A DNA stretch of 64,000 nucleotides from Bradyrhizobium sp. 199 (GTDB lineage: Bacteria > Pseudomonadota > Alphaproteobacteria > Rhizobiales > Xanthobacteraceae). Location: positions 62,001 through 126,000 of the forward strand of contig NZ_JADPJI010000004.1 of NCBI RefSeq assembly GCF_023073355.1, given 5' to 3'. Made by a program: the position numbers and the translations under genes. This document shows positions 34,993 to 45,662 of the stretch, in pieces. How positions within the stretch are numbered: the first letter of the stretch is position 1; each line of letters starts with the position of its first letter. The notes under the pieces were generated by a model. The model made no database searches, had not been told where the DNA came from, and was given only the letters and a program-made list of their open reading frames with translations.

Positions 34993-35032
34993 CTCGTAGC
35001 GTGGGCAAAGCGACTTGTCCGCGGCAGCGACG

Positions 35033-36199
35033 TTACACCGCGGCGGTCGCGACCACTTGCGCCAGAAGCTGCTCGCGCCTCGCCTGCGAGCGCTGACCCT
35101 TCATGGTGGCGGCAAAGCGTTCGAGGATGCCGTCCTCGAACGCGGTGACGATGGTGTCGTGAACGTAGCTCCTGCGGCAAATCGCCGGCGTGTTGGAGAG
35201 CTGGTCCGCCGCGGCGCGGATCGCGTCCAGCACCTGCTTATTGCGGCCGCGCTGGCTGTTCGCCGGCGTGATCCGCGACAAGGATTCCACGACGACCGCG
35301 GACGCCATCAGCGTACGAAAATCCTTTAGCGAAATCTTGATGTTGGCGATTTCGCGCAAGAACGCGTTCACCTGCGTGGTGCTGACCGCGCGTACGATGC
35401 CGGAAGCATCGCGATACTGGAACATGCGCTTGCCCGGGACGCCCTGCAAAATACCGATGGCGCGCACCAGCTTGGCCGCATCGCACTCTTTGCGCACCGC
35501 CTTGCCGCCCTTCGCCTTGAAGGTCAGCACGAAGCTGTCGTCTTCCAGCGTAACGTTGGACTTCAGCAGCGTGGTCGCGCCGCGGGTGCCGTTGAGGCGA
35601 GCATAGGATTCGTTGCCGGGGCGGATCGCGGTGCGCGCGATCAGCTCGATCACGGCCGAGAGCGCAAATTCGCGCGTCGGTTCGTCGCCCGAAAGGAACG
35701 CCGAGACCTTGCGCCGGATCTTTGGCAGCGCGCCGACAAGCTTCTCCAGGCGATGCGCCTTGCGATGCTCGCGAACTTTCTCCCAATCGGCGTGATAGCG
35801 ATATTGCAGCCGGCCCGCGGCATCGCGCCCGACGGCCTGCAGATGCGAGCTCGGATCGGCCGAGTAGCGCACCTCGCGATAGGCCGGCGGCACCGCCATG
35901 GCGTGCAGCCGGCGGATGGTGCGGGCGTCGCGGATGTGCACGCCGTTGGGGCGGACGAAGGAATAGCCCTTGCCGCGCTTGATGCGGCGGATGGTCAGCT
36001 CGTTCTGGTCGCCGAGCCGCAGGCCCAGCTCCTTGGCGAGCGCCTCGACGGTGGCCGGCGCTGTATCGAAGGTTTTTTTCGGGCTCGGGCGCCTGAAAGC
36101 GGCCGGTTTGGGCCATTGTCCGAGGGCTTTGGCGAGCGCAATGGCCGTCGGATCGGCTGAAGCGGGCCGCATCGTCCCGAGATTCTGCTGATCCATCAT
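35033..36199 (-). CDS. DNA topoisomerase IB (eukaryotic/poxvirus type)
   Basis: A 388-residue topoisomerase IB. Active-site residues are recognisable: Arg in IRPGNESYARLNGTRGATTLL, Lys in FVLTFKAKGGKAVRKE, Arg in KDFRTLMAS, and the nucleophile Tyr in LSNTPAICRRSYVHD (Asn takes the place of the vaccinia His, as usual in bacteria). The N-terminal ~45 residues are an extension. The enzyme relaxes supercoils through a 3'-phosphotyrosine link. Bacterial TopIB genes are scattered and probably spread by transfer. Confidence 0.93.
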   Translation of the reverse strand: MMDQQNLGTMRPASADPTAIALAKALGQWPKPAAFRRPSPKKTFDTAPATVEALAKELGLRLGDQNELTIRRIKRGKGYSFVRPNGVHIRDARTIRRLHAMAVPPAYREVRYSADPSSHLQAVGRDAAGRLQYRYHADWEKVREHRKAHRLEKLVGALPKIRRKVSAFLSGDEPTREFALSAVIELIARTAIRPGNESYARLNGTRGATTLLKSNVTLEDDSFVLTFKAKGGKAVRKECDAAKLVRAIGILQGVPGKRMFQYRDASGIVRAVSTTQVNAFLREIANIKISLKDFRTLMASAVVVESLSRITPANSQRGRNKQVLDAIRAAADQLSNTPAICRRSYVHDTIVTAFEDGILERFAATMKGQRSQARREQLLAQVVATAAV

Positions 36200-36597
36200 A
36201 GCGTTATGCCTTAGCCCTGTCTGTTACCGTCAATGCCGCTGTTCTGATTTTTGTTCCAAGGGGTCTCTTTGGACCCGGGTTGGCCATTTAGGGTGTTCCG
36301 AACCGTATAGCGAGTCCCGAATCAGCGAGTGACGGTTTCGGAATACCTCTACCAACGCATGAGGCCTCTGCGCGCGCCTATTCCACGGATCTGGGTAAAC
36401 CCGAAAGCCGCCCACGCGCTGTTTCAGATTTGCGACGATCGCACCGGATGGCCTTGATCCTGCGCATGGCCGGCGGCCCACCGAAGGTCCAGCTTGTGCT
36501 CCTTGTCGGGTCCGGTTAGCCCGACGCATAATCAAGTCAACGATCAAGTCGGCTCGCTAGTCGCTAGCGCCCGGCCTGCCGGAGGTGGAGGGAAAGC
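36200..36597. other. 398-base intergenic region between topoisomerase IB and acs
   Basis: No convincing gene is seen. Signals: a small stem GGGTC-TCTTTG-GACCC near 36265-36280, an inverted repeat GTCGGG (36505-36510)/CCCGAC (36520-36525), and two direct copies of ATCAAGTC (about 36531 and 36543) shortly before acs. The last two may be regulatory for acs. Confidence 0.4.
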
Positions 36598-38544
<1,947 letters not shown>

Positions 38545-38949
38545 GGTTCCGATCGTGCCCCGGGCGCAGCGCAGCACGTAAGTGGTGCGCTGCTGAGCCG
38601 CGGCCCATTCATTCGTGGAAAGAAGGAACTGGGTCCCGGCTCTGCGCAGCAGCGTTGCACGCTGCAGGGCGTCCGGGATGCGGGGCTGCCTCCCGTCAAA
38701 CAACAACCGTTCACATCCTCACGCTCTTGTCAGAGCACGCGGCCGTGCGCCCGCATCTTTCCCGCGGAGTGTTGTTTTCAGGTCATTTACTTTATTTCGA
38801 ACATTTCCTTTGTTCCTCCTGCTGGCTGGCCCTCGGTGGCCGCGCTTGGAAACCATCCGGTTAACGCGCGCGGTTAAGAATAGGTGGGCGAGGCAGTGAT
38901 TGCCGGCTGCGTGATTTTGGACGATCTGTTCGGGGCAAGGGGAAAATCG
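38545..38949. other. 405-base intergenic region between acs and L,D-transpeptidase
   Basis: No gene is supported. It holds the palindromic repeat at 38557-38605 and a related GC-rich tail (TCCCGGCTCTGCGCAGCAGC...GTCCGGGATGCGGGG) to about 38690, then a T-rich tract (38770-38815) and two copies of GGTTAA spaced seven bases apart near 38861-38879. The last two may be promoter elements. Confidence 0.4.
38557..38605. repeat. Palindromic intergenic repeat, 'gccccgg...' family, copy 2
   Basis: GCCCCGGGCGCAGCGCAGCA is followed by GTGGTGCGCTGCTGAGCCGC, with nested arms GCGCAGCAC/GTGGTGCGC. It matches the copy at 6229-6275 after typA in order and spacing. Confidence 0.75.
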
Positions 38950-39465
38950 ATGTCGATGAGGATTACGGCGGCACTTGCTGCCACCATCGGGGCGGGGGTC
39001 TTGATGTCGACGCCGGCAGAGGCGCGGCCGGAGCTGGTAGGGGCGCATGTGGCCGACTATTCGCCGGGCACCATCGTGGTCAAAACCAGCGAGCGCAGGC
39101 TCTACCTCATCCTCGATAACGGCCATGCCGTGCGCTATCCGGTCGGCGTCGGCAAGTCCGGCAAGCAGTGGGCCGGCACCACCCGCATCGACGGGAAGTA
39201 CCGAAATCCGGCCTGGTCACCGCCGGCAGAGGTGAAGCGCGACAAGCCCAGCATCCCGGACGTCATTCCGGGCGGCTCGCCGCGCAACCCGATGGGCGTC
39301 GCGGCGATGACACTGTCCGGCGGCGAATACGCCATCCACGGCACCAACGTGCCGGGTTCGATCGGCGGCTTCGTCTCCTATGGCTGCATCCGCATGCTCA
39401 ACGACGACATCACCGACCTCTATGGCCGCGTCTCCGTCGGCACGACGGTGGTCGTGACGCGCTGA
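38950..39465 (+). CDS. L,D-transpeptidase (YkuD domain), exported
   Basis: A 171-residue periplasmic enzyme. Signal peptide MRITAALAATIGAGVLMSTPAEA is followed directly by the YkuD domain: IVVKTSERRLYLILDNGHAVRYPVGVGK, then YAIHGTNVPGSIGGFVSYGCIRM with the catalytic Cys. The usual SHGC is SYGC here. It forms 3-3 crosslinks in peptidoglycan or attaches proteins. ATG 38950 is picked for the signal peptide. A strong terminator follows. Confidence 0.92.
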   Translation: MSMRITAALAATIGAGVLMSTPAEARPELVGAHVADYSPGTIVVKTSERRLYLILDNGHAVRYPVGVGKSGKQWAGTTRIDGKYRNPAWSPPAEVKRDKPSIPDVIPGGSPRNPMGVAAMTLSGGEYAIHGTNVPGSIGGFVSYGCIRMLNDDITDLYGRVSVGTTVVVTR

Positions 39466-39488
39466 TCGCCTGGAAAGCGCAAGACAGG

Positions 39489-39520
39489 AAAAAGCCGCGT
39501 CTTTGGACGCGGCTTTTTGT
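39489..39520 (+). terminator. Rho-independent terminator after the L,D-transpeptidase gene
   Basis: AAAAAGCCGCGTC (39489-39501) and GACGCGGCTTTTT (39506-39518) form a 13-base perfect stem with a TTTG loop; the A/T ends make it bidirectional, so it may also stop the convergent nuclease gene ending at 39520. Confidence 0.9.
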
Positions 39521-40110
39521 TACCAGAAGCGCCAGCTGCGTGCGCACCAGCCGTCGCGATGGCCGCCATTGTAGCTCCGCGCAAAACCGCCGGCGAGCAG
39601 CGCCGCCGAAACGTTCGCGGTCCGCCGGGTCGCAACGTCAGCGAGAACGCGACCGTATTTGTCCGGGCCGAGATTGGTGATGGTCACGCCGCCCTGGCCA
39701 AGCAGATTGCGCAAAGCGCGCGCCGCCGCTTCCGCCTTGTCCAACTCCTCCTTGCACGACGCCTTCAATTCGGGCGCATCGATGCCGCGCAGCCGAACCC
39801 GCACGCCGAGATCGCGGCCGTCGCGCTGACGGACACGCGCAAGGAAAGTGTCGCCGTCAATGGTGCGAATGACATCGACCGGCTCGCGAACATCGGGATG
39901 CCCCGCCTGCTGGAGAATGATCTCGGCATCTCGCGTGCGGTCGCCATCGGTGTGCGGAGCAAGCCAGTCCATCCCATGGCGGAACATGAGTACGACGGCC
40001 AGCACGACGCCGACCACGAACATCCACGGCAACAATGCAGAGAAGTGCCGACCGAACGGCGAACCGCTGTATGACGTCCGATAGGGATGGCTGGGGTCAA
40101 AGCGCGACAT
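39520..40110 (-). CDS. Thermonuclease (SNase) family protein, membrane-anchored
   Basis: A 196-residue protein with a single hydrophobic anchor (about 26-46, LLPWMFVVGVVLAVVLMF) and an SNase domain: VIRTIDGDTFLARV, RVRLRGIDAPELKASCKEE with the catalytic Arg/Glu/Asp set, and LGPDKYGRVLADV. The Ca-dependent nuclease would face the periplasm. ATG 40110 begins a short cytoplasmic tail. Cys residues near 180 may form a disulfide. Confidence 0.9.
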   Translation of the reverse strand: MSRFDPSHPYRTSYSGSPFGRHFSALLPWMFVVGVVLAVVLMFRHGMDWLAPHTDGDRTRDAEIILQQAGHPDVREPVDVIRTIDGDTFLARVRQRDGRDLGVRVRLRGIDAPELKASCKEELDKAEAAARALRNLLGQGGVTITNLGPDKYGRVLADVATRRTANVSAALLAGGFARSYNGGHRDGWCARSWRFW

Positions 40111-40153
40111 CGCGCAACGCTATGGCTGAGTCGGCCGAGCCCGCAAGAGCGCC

Positions 40154-40357
40154 TCAGAAGTCGGAGGCGATGCCCTTGCGCTCCCAGTCGCCGTAGCGGG
40201 TGGGCTCCGGGCCCTTCGGTCCCTGCAATTCCTTGGCCTTGGCCGGATCCTTGGCGTGGGCGGCGGCCGCCTGCCGGCGCGCCTCGGCTTCCGCGAGCGC
40301 GCGCTGGGCGGCCGGCGATAACGGCTTGCGGTCGGGAACGGGAGGCTGGTCACTCAT
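40154..40357 (-). CDS. DUF1674 (SdhAF4-like) small protein
   Basis: A 67-residue protein: an Ala-rich helical front half and the diagnostic tail GPEPTRYGDWERKGIASDF. DUF1674 is the bacterial form of succinate dehydrogenase assembly factor 4, which binds flavinated SdhA and helps its assembly. No signal peptide, so cytoplasmic. It converges with no gene and lies divergent from rsmB. Confidence 0.9.
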   Translation of the reverse strand: MSDQPPVPDRKPLSPAAQRALAEAEARRQAAAAHAKDPAKAKELQGPKGPEPTRYGDWERKGIASDF

Positions 40358-40547
40358 CGCTGCGCTTTTTAGCGCAGGATGAGGCGCAACGCGACGTCCA
40401 ATAACGCATCCCTGAAATCGGCCTCGGAAGGGCTGAAAAAGCCGGAAGCGATTCTTACATTTGGCATATTCGCGTGCCAGAGATTGGGTTCTCTAGGCAT
40501 GCGCCCATTGCGGCGGAACTGCCGCTCGCTCAGAACCTTGCTTCCGC

Positions 40548-41894
40548 ATGCCATCTCAACGTTTCGCTCCTCCGTCCGAAGTGCCTGGTCTTGCGGCGCG
40601 ACGGATTGCCGCCGACATCGTCGACGGCGTGCTGCACAAGCACCGCACGCTCGACGATCAACTCGACGGCAGCGGCGCCCATCCCGGACTGAAGACGCTG
40701 GCCGACCGCGACCGCGCGCTGATGCGGCGCCTGGTCGCCACCGTGCTGCGCCGGCTCGGCACGCTCGGCCACGTGCTGTCCCGCCTGCTCGACAAGGGCA
40801 TTCCCTCCGAGGCGCCGCGCGCGCAGAGCGCGCTGCTGATCGGTGCGGCGCAAATTCTCTGGATGGACGTGCCAGATCACGCCGCCGTCGACCTCTCCGT
40901 TCGCCTGGTGCAATCCGACCGGCGCGCCGCGCGCTATGCCGGCCTCGTCAATGCCGTGCTGCGCCGCTGCGCGCGCGAGGGCACGGCGCTGGTCGAGGAG
41001 GTCGCCGGCCAATCGCTGGATCTGCCGCCATGGCTGCTCGCGCGCTGGACCGCGCATTATGGCGAGGCGACCGCACGAGACATGGCGCTGGCGCTCGGCC
41101 ACGAGCCCTCGCTCGATCTCACCGTGAAGTCGGATGCCGCGCAATGGGCGAGCCGCCTGCATGGCGAGACGCTGGCGACCGGAACGGTGCGGATGCTGCT
41201 GCACGGCGCTGTGACCATGCTGCCCGGCTTCGCCGAGGGACAATGGTGGGTGCAGGATGCCGCCGCCGCGTTGCCCGCCCGGCTGTTCGGCGACATCAAA
41301 GGCAAATCCATCGCCGATCTCTGCGCCGCCCCAGGCGGCAAGACCGCGCAGCTCGCGCTGTCAGGCGCGCATGTCACGGCGCTCGACCGCTCGCCGGCCC
41401 GGGTGGCGCGGCTGCGCGAAAACCTGACGCGGTTGTCGCTCCAGGCCGAGACCGTCGTCGCTGACGCCGTGGAATGGGCCGGCCCTGCCGAGGGTTTCGA
41501 CGGTATTTTGATCGATGCGCCCTGCACCTCGACCGGCACGATCCGCCGTCATCCCGACGTGGCGTGGCTGCGGCAGGAATCCGATGTCAGCACCATGACC
41601 GCGCTCCAGCAGCGGCTGCTGCGAAAATCGGTGTCGTTGCTCAAGCCGGGCGGAACGCTGGTCTATTGCACCTGCTCGCTGGAACCCGAGGAGGGCGAGC
41701 AGGCCGTGGCGACGCTGCTGGCGGCCGAGCCTGCGCTTCGCCGCGTCCCGATCGAGGTGTCAGAGGTCGCAGGCCTCGCCGAAATCATCACCACCGAGGG
41801 CGATCTGCGCACTTTGCCCAGCCATCTGCCGAACGCCGATCCCAAGCTCGGCGGGCTCGACGGATTTTTCGCGACGCGGCTTGTTAAATCCTGA
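40548..41894 (+). CDS. rsmB: RsmB/NOP family rRNA (cytosine-C5-)-methyltransferase
   Basis: A 448-residue enzyme. Residues about 15-150 form a NusB-like RNA-binding domain, and the SAM domain follows: LCAAPGGKTAQLALSG (SAM loop), DAPCTSTGTIRRHPDVAW with the catalytic PC motif, and GGTLVYCTCSLEPEEGEQ with the second Cys. It methylates C967 of 16S rRNA in E. coli; that specificity is inferred. ATG 40548 gives the right N-terminus. The heparinase-like gene follows by 118 bases. Confidence 0.93.
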   Translation: MPSQRFAPPSEVPGLAARRIAADIVDGVLHKHRTLDDQLDGSGAHPGLKTLADRDRALMRRLVATVLRRLGTLGHVLSRLLDKGIPSEAPRAQSALLIGAAQILWMDVPDHAAVDLSVRLVQSDRRAARYAGLVNAVLRRCAREGTALVEEVAGQSLDLPPWLLARWTAHYGEATARDMALALGHEPSLDLTVKSDAAQWASRLHGETLATGTVRMLLHGAVTMLPGFAEGQWWVQDAAAALPARLFGDIKGKSIADLCAAPGGKTAQLALSGAHVTALDRSPARVARLRENLTRLSLQAETVVADAVEWAGPAEGFDGILIDAPCTSTGTIRRHPDVAWLRQESDVSTMTALQQRLLRKSVSLLKPGGTLVYCTCSLEPEEGEQAVATLLAAEPALRRVPIEVSEVAGLAEIITTEGDLRTLPSHLPNADPKLGGLDGFFATRLVKS

Positions 41895-42012
41895 CTTTGC
41901 ACCGGATTTTGCGACCGCGACGCTGATTCGCACACGTTCAAGGTGGTGTCAGACGTCCGATTTTGGGATTAATAGGGATTCGTCGGAATCCTCTCCCCCT
42001 TCAAGGCAAGGC

Positions 42013-43770
42013 GTGTCGGTCGCTCAACGCAGACGTATCTCGACGCTGGTCATGAACCGCTTCGCGCGGAACATGCTCGCGCGCGCGAGCGGCGGTTCGG
42101 TTGCGCTGTCGCGGGTTTGGCCCGGCCGCACCGACCGGCTGATCATCGCGCCGCACGATTTGCGCACGGCGGATGCGACTCGCGCCGCCGAAATTTATGC
42201 CGGCCGTTTCGTTTTTGCCGGCAAGATCGTCAATTGCCACGGCCGCTCGATCTTCGATCTCGAGCCCCCGTCGGAGGATTGGGAGGTCGCGCTGCTCGGC
42301 TTCGGTTGGCTGCGCCATTTGCGCGCCGCCGACACTGCGCTGACACGGGCGAACGCGCGCGCTCTAGTCGAAGACTGGATCGCCAACCCCGCCAACAAGC
42401 GTCGCCCGGTCGCCCGCCGCGCCGACGTGCTGGCCCGGCGGGTGATCTCGTTGTTGTCGCAGGCACCGCTGGTGCTCAACGAGACCGACAACAAATTCTA
42501 CCGCCGCTATCTGCGCGCCCTCGCCCGCGAGATCCGTTTCCTGCGCTACACCATGGTCAACATTCCGGACGGGGTGCCGAAACTCCAGGTGCTGATCGCG
42601 CTGTGCTATTCGGCCCTATGCCTCGCCAACCAGGCGAGCCACATCCGCAATGCCTCGAAAAAACTCTCCGACGAATTGCTGCGGCAGATCCTGCCCGATG
42701 GCGGACACATCTCCCGCAACCCGGGCGCGCTGATCGAACTCCTGATCGACCTGCTGCCGCTGCGGCAGACGTTTGCCGCGCGCAACATCGCGCCACCGCC
42801 GGCACTGCTGAACGCGATCGACCGCATGATGCCGATGCTGCGTTTCTTCCGGCATGGCGACGGAAATTTTGCGCTGTTCAATGGCATGAGCGCGACGTCT
42901 TCGGATCTGCTCGCCACGCTGCTCGCCTATGACGACACCCACGGCGTGCCGATGGCGAACATGCCGCATACCGGCTTTCAGCGCCTCGATGCCGGCCAGA
43001 CCACTGTGATCATCGACACCGGCCCGCCACCGCCGGCCGGCGTCAGTCACGACGCCCATGCCGGCTGTCTGTCGTTCGAACTGTCCTCCGGCATCAGCCG
43101 CATCGTGACCAATTGCGGCATGCCGACCACGGGCCGTGACAATTGGCGGCCGTTCGCACGCGGCACGGCGGCGCATTCGACGCTGACCTATCACGACGCC
43201 TCGTCGTGCCAGTTCGTTGAGATGTCGGCAATGAAGCGGCTCCTGCACGGCTCGCCGGTCACCAGCGGGCCCGTCGAGGTGGAGAGCTATCGGGAGATCG
43301 TGCAGAACGGCACGCTGCTCACGACCTCCCATGACGGCTATCTCGCCAAATTCGGCGCGATCCACCGCCGCGTGCTGATGATCGCCAATGACGGCGCGCG
43401 CATCGACGGCGAGGACACGCTGTCGCCGCCGCAGGGCGGACGCTTCAAGGGCGCGGACGCCGATTTCGCGCTGCGCTTCCATCTGCATCCGGCGGTGAAG
43501 GCGAGCCGGCTGTCGGATGCGCGCGGCGTCATGCTGGTGCTGCCGAACCGCGACGTCTGGACCTTCGAGGCGCTCGACGACAAGGTCGACCTCGAGGACA
43601 GCGTGTTCCTGGCCGGCAATGACGGTCCGCGCCGCACCGCCCAAATCGTGATCCGGCAGGACGCGCGGCAGGCGCCCTCGATCCGCTGGAGTTTTGTGCG
43701 TTCCACCGCTTCGCCGACAGTCACCAATGCCCGAAGAAATGCGCGGCGGGAGCCGGAACTACCGCTCTAG
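42013..43770 (+). CDS. Heparinase II/III family protein
   Basis: About 585 residues, no signal peptide. The helical (alpha/alpha-toroid) part spans about 80-330, and the C-terminal heparinase II/III beta domain begins near FELSSGISRIVTNCGMP and includes HRRVLMIANDGARIDGEDTL and FHLHPAVKASRL. The family are polysaccharide lyases; in rhizobia these proteins lie between rsmB and purH and their role is unproved. GTG 42013 (MSVAQRRRIST) is preferred, with AAGGCAAGG upstream; ATG 42052 is possible. Confidence 0.85.
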   Translation: MSVAQRRRISTLVMNRFARNMLARASGGSVALSRVWPGRTDRLIIAPHDLRTADATRAAEIYAGRFVFAGKIVNCHGRSIFDLEPPSEDWEVALLGFGWLRHLRAADTALTRANARALVEDWIANPANKRRPVARRADVLARRVISLLSQAPLVLNETDNKFYRRYLRALAREIRFLRYTMVNIPDGVPKLQVLIALCYSALCLANQASHIRNASKKLSDELLRQILPDGGHISRNPGALIELLIDLLPLRQTFAARNIAPPPALLNAIDRMMPMLRFFRHGDGNFALFNGMSATSSDLLATLLAYDDTHGVPMANMPHTGFQRLDAGQTTVIIDTGPPPPAGVSHDAHAGCLSFELSSGISRIVTNCGMPTTGRDNWRPFARGTAAHSTLTYHDASSCQFVEMSAMKRLLHGSPVTSGPVEVESYREIVQNGTLLTTSHDGYLAKFGAIHRRVLMIANDGARIDGEDTLSPPQGGRFKGADADFALRFHLHPAVKASRLSDARGVMLVLPNRDVWTFEALDDKVDLEDSVFLAGNDGPRRTAQIVIRQDARQAPSIRWSFVRSTASPTVTNARRNARREPELPL

Positions 43771-43935
43771 ACGCGCGTATTTCAGCTCAATCTGATCGTT
43801 GTGAAGCCGGCTGAAAACTGCTATCGAGCGCTCGTTCGCGCGACTGGCGACCTTGGATGGAGCACCATCGGGAAGCGCGACACATATCTGCCGCGCGCCT
43901 GGGCATAGACACTCCCTTAACAGAGGATCTTGCTC

Positions 43936-45528
43936 ATGACTGACCATCCCCGCCGCGTCACCCGCGCTCTTCTCTCCGTCTCCGACAAAACCGGTCTGAT
44001 CGAATTCGCCAAGGCGCTTGCCGCGCATGATGTCGAGCTGGTCTCGACCGGCGGCACCGCCAAAGCGATCGCTGCGGCCGGCCTCAAGGTGAAAGACGTC
44101 TCCGACCTCACCGGCTTCCCCGAGATGATGGACGGCCGCGTCAAGACGCTGCATCCGAAGGTGCATGGCGGCCTGCTCGCGATCCGCGATAACAAGGAGC
44201 ACGCGGAGGCGATGAAGGCGCACGGCATCTCGCCGATCGACCTCCTCGTCGTCAATCTCTATCCGTTCGAAGCGACTGTCGACAAAGGAGCCGGCTTCGA
44301 GGATTGCGTCGAGAACATCGACATCGGCGGCCCCGCGATGATCCGCGCCGCCGCCAAGAACCATGACGACGTCGCGGTCGTGGTCGAGGCTGAGGACTAT
44401 CAGGCGGTGCTCGACGAGCTCGCCGCCAACAACGGCGCGACCACGCTGAAACTGCGCCGGCGGCTTGCGGCAAAGGCCTATGCGCGCACCGGCGCTTACG
44501 ATGCCGCGATCTCGAACTGGTTCAACCGCCAGCTCGACATCGACGCGCCCGATTTCCGCGCCTTTGGTGGCCGCCTGATCCAGTCGCTGCGCTATGGCGA
44601 GAACCCGCACCAGACCGCGGCGTTTTACGCGACGCCGGACAAGCGCCCGGGCGTCTCGACGGCGCGCCAGCTCCAGGGCAAGGAGCTCTCCTACAACAAC
44701 ATCAACGACACCGATGCGGCCTATGAGTGCATCGGCGAGTTCGACGCCAAGCGCACCGCGGCCTGCGTCATCGTCAAGCACGCCAATCCCTGCGGCGTCG
44801 CGGAAGGCTCCGACCTCGTCAGCGCTTATCGCAAGGCGCTGGCCTGCGATTCCACCTCTGCCTTCGGCGGCATCATCGCGATGAATCGTGCGCTCGACGC
44901 CGATACCGCGCGCGAGATCACGAAAATCTTCACCGAGGTGATCATCGCGCCCGATGCCAGCGAGAAGGCGATCTCGATCATCGGCGGCAAGAAGAATCTG
45001 CGCCTGCTGCTGGCCGGCAGCCTCCCCGACCCGCGCGCGCCGGGTCTCACCGCCAAGACGGTTGCCGGCGGCCTGCTGGTGCAGAGCCGCGACAATGCCG
45101 TGGTCGACGACATGACCTTCAAGGTCGTGACCAAGCGCGCACCGACCGAAGCCGAGATGCGCGACCTGAAATTCGCATTCCGCGTCGCAAAGCACGTCAA
45201 GTCCAACACCATCATCTACGCCAGGGATCTCGCCACCGTCGGCATCGGCGCGGGCCAGATGAGCCGGGTGGATTCAGCGCGGATCGCCGCGCGCAAGGCC
45301 CAGGATGCGGCGAGCGAGCTGAAGCTCGCCGAGCCACTGACCAAGGGCTCGGTGGTGGCCTCGGATGCGTTCTTCCCGTTCGCCGACGGCATGCTCGCCT
45401 GCATCGAGGCCGGCGCCACCGCCGTGGTGCAGCCCGGCGGCTCCGTGCGCGACGACGAGGTGATCAAGGCCGCCGACGAGCACGGCATCGCCATGGTGTT
45501 CACGGGCACGAGGCATTTCAGGCATTGA
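43936..45528 (+). CDS. purH: Bifunctional AICAR transformylase/IMP cyclohydrolase
   Basis: A 530-residue enzyme for the last two steps of IMP synthesis. Residues 1-150 are the MGS-like cyclohydrolase domain ([40 protein letters not shown]); the rest is AICARFT with the Lys-His pair in [21 protein letters not shown] favours ATG 43936 over a TTG two codons earlier. A palindromic repeat follows. Confidence 0.97.
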   Translation: MTDHPRRVTRALLSVSDKTGLIEFAKALAAHDVELVSTGGTAKAIAAAGLKVKDVSDLTGFPEMMDGRVKTLHPKVHGGLLAIRDNKEHAEAMKAHGISPIDLLVVNLYPFEATVDKGAGFEDCVENIDIGGPAMIRAAAKNHDDVAVVVEAEDYQAVLDELAANNGATTLKLRRRLAAKAYARTGAYDAAISNWFNRQLDIDAPDFRAFGGRLIQSLRYGENPHQTAAFYATPDKRPGVSTARQLQGKELSYNNINDTDAAYECIGEFDAKRTAACVIVKHANPCGVAEGSDLVSAYRKALACDSTSAFGGIIAMNRALDADTAREITKIFTEVIIAPDASEKAISIIGGKKNLRLLLAGSLPDPRAPGLTAKTVAGGLLVQSRDNAVVDDMTFKVVTKRAPTEAEMRDLKFAFRVAKHVKSNTIIYARDLATVGIGAGQMSRVDSARIAARKAQDAASELKLAEPLTKGSVVASDAFFPFADGMLACIEAGATAVVQPGGSVRDDEVIKAADEHGIAMVFTGTRHFRH

Positions 45529-45555
45529 TTGATTGGCTACGGAATCCATCGACTT

Positions 45556-45641
45556 CGTCATTGCGAGCGCAGCGAAGCAATCCAGAATCTTTCCGCAGAG
45601 AAAGTCTGGATTGCTTCGTCGCTTCGCTCCTCGCAATGACG
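45556..45641. repeat. Intergenic inverted repeat, 'cgtcattgcgagcg...' family, copy 2
   Basis: CGTCATTGCGAGCGCAGCGA and TCGCTTCGCTCCTCGCAATG are the arms, with a short spacer. It closely matches the copy at 7659-7744 and again lies between convergent genes. Confidence 0.85.
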
Positions 45642-45662
45642 GGAATGGATCGCGTAGTGCGA

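Noticed and set aside
38798..38814. GAAC...GTTC as a LexA box before the L,D-transpeptidase
   Set aside because: The half-sites are nine bases apart; the alphaproteobacterial LexA site needs seven.
38863..38878. Paired TTAA motifs as a CtrA box before the L,D-transpeptidase
   Set aside because: Spacing is nine bases and the second half-site is TTAAG, not TTAAC.
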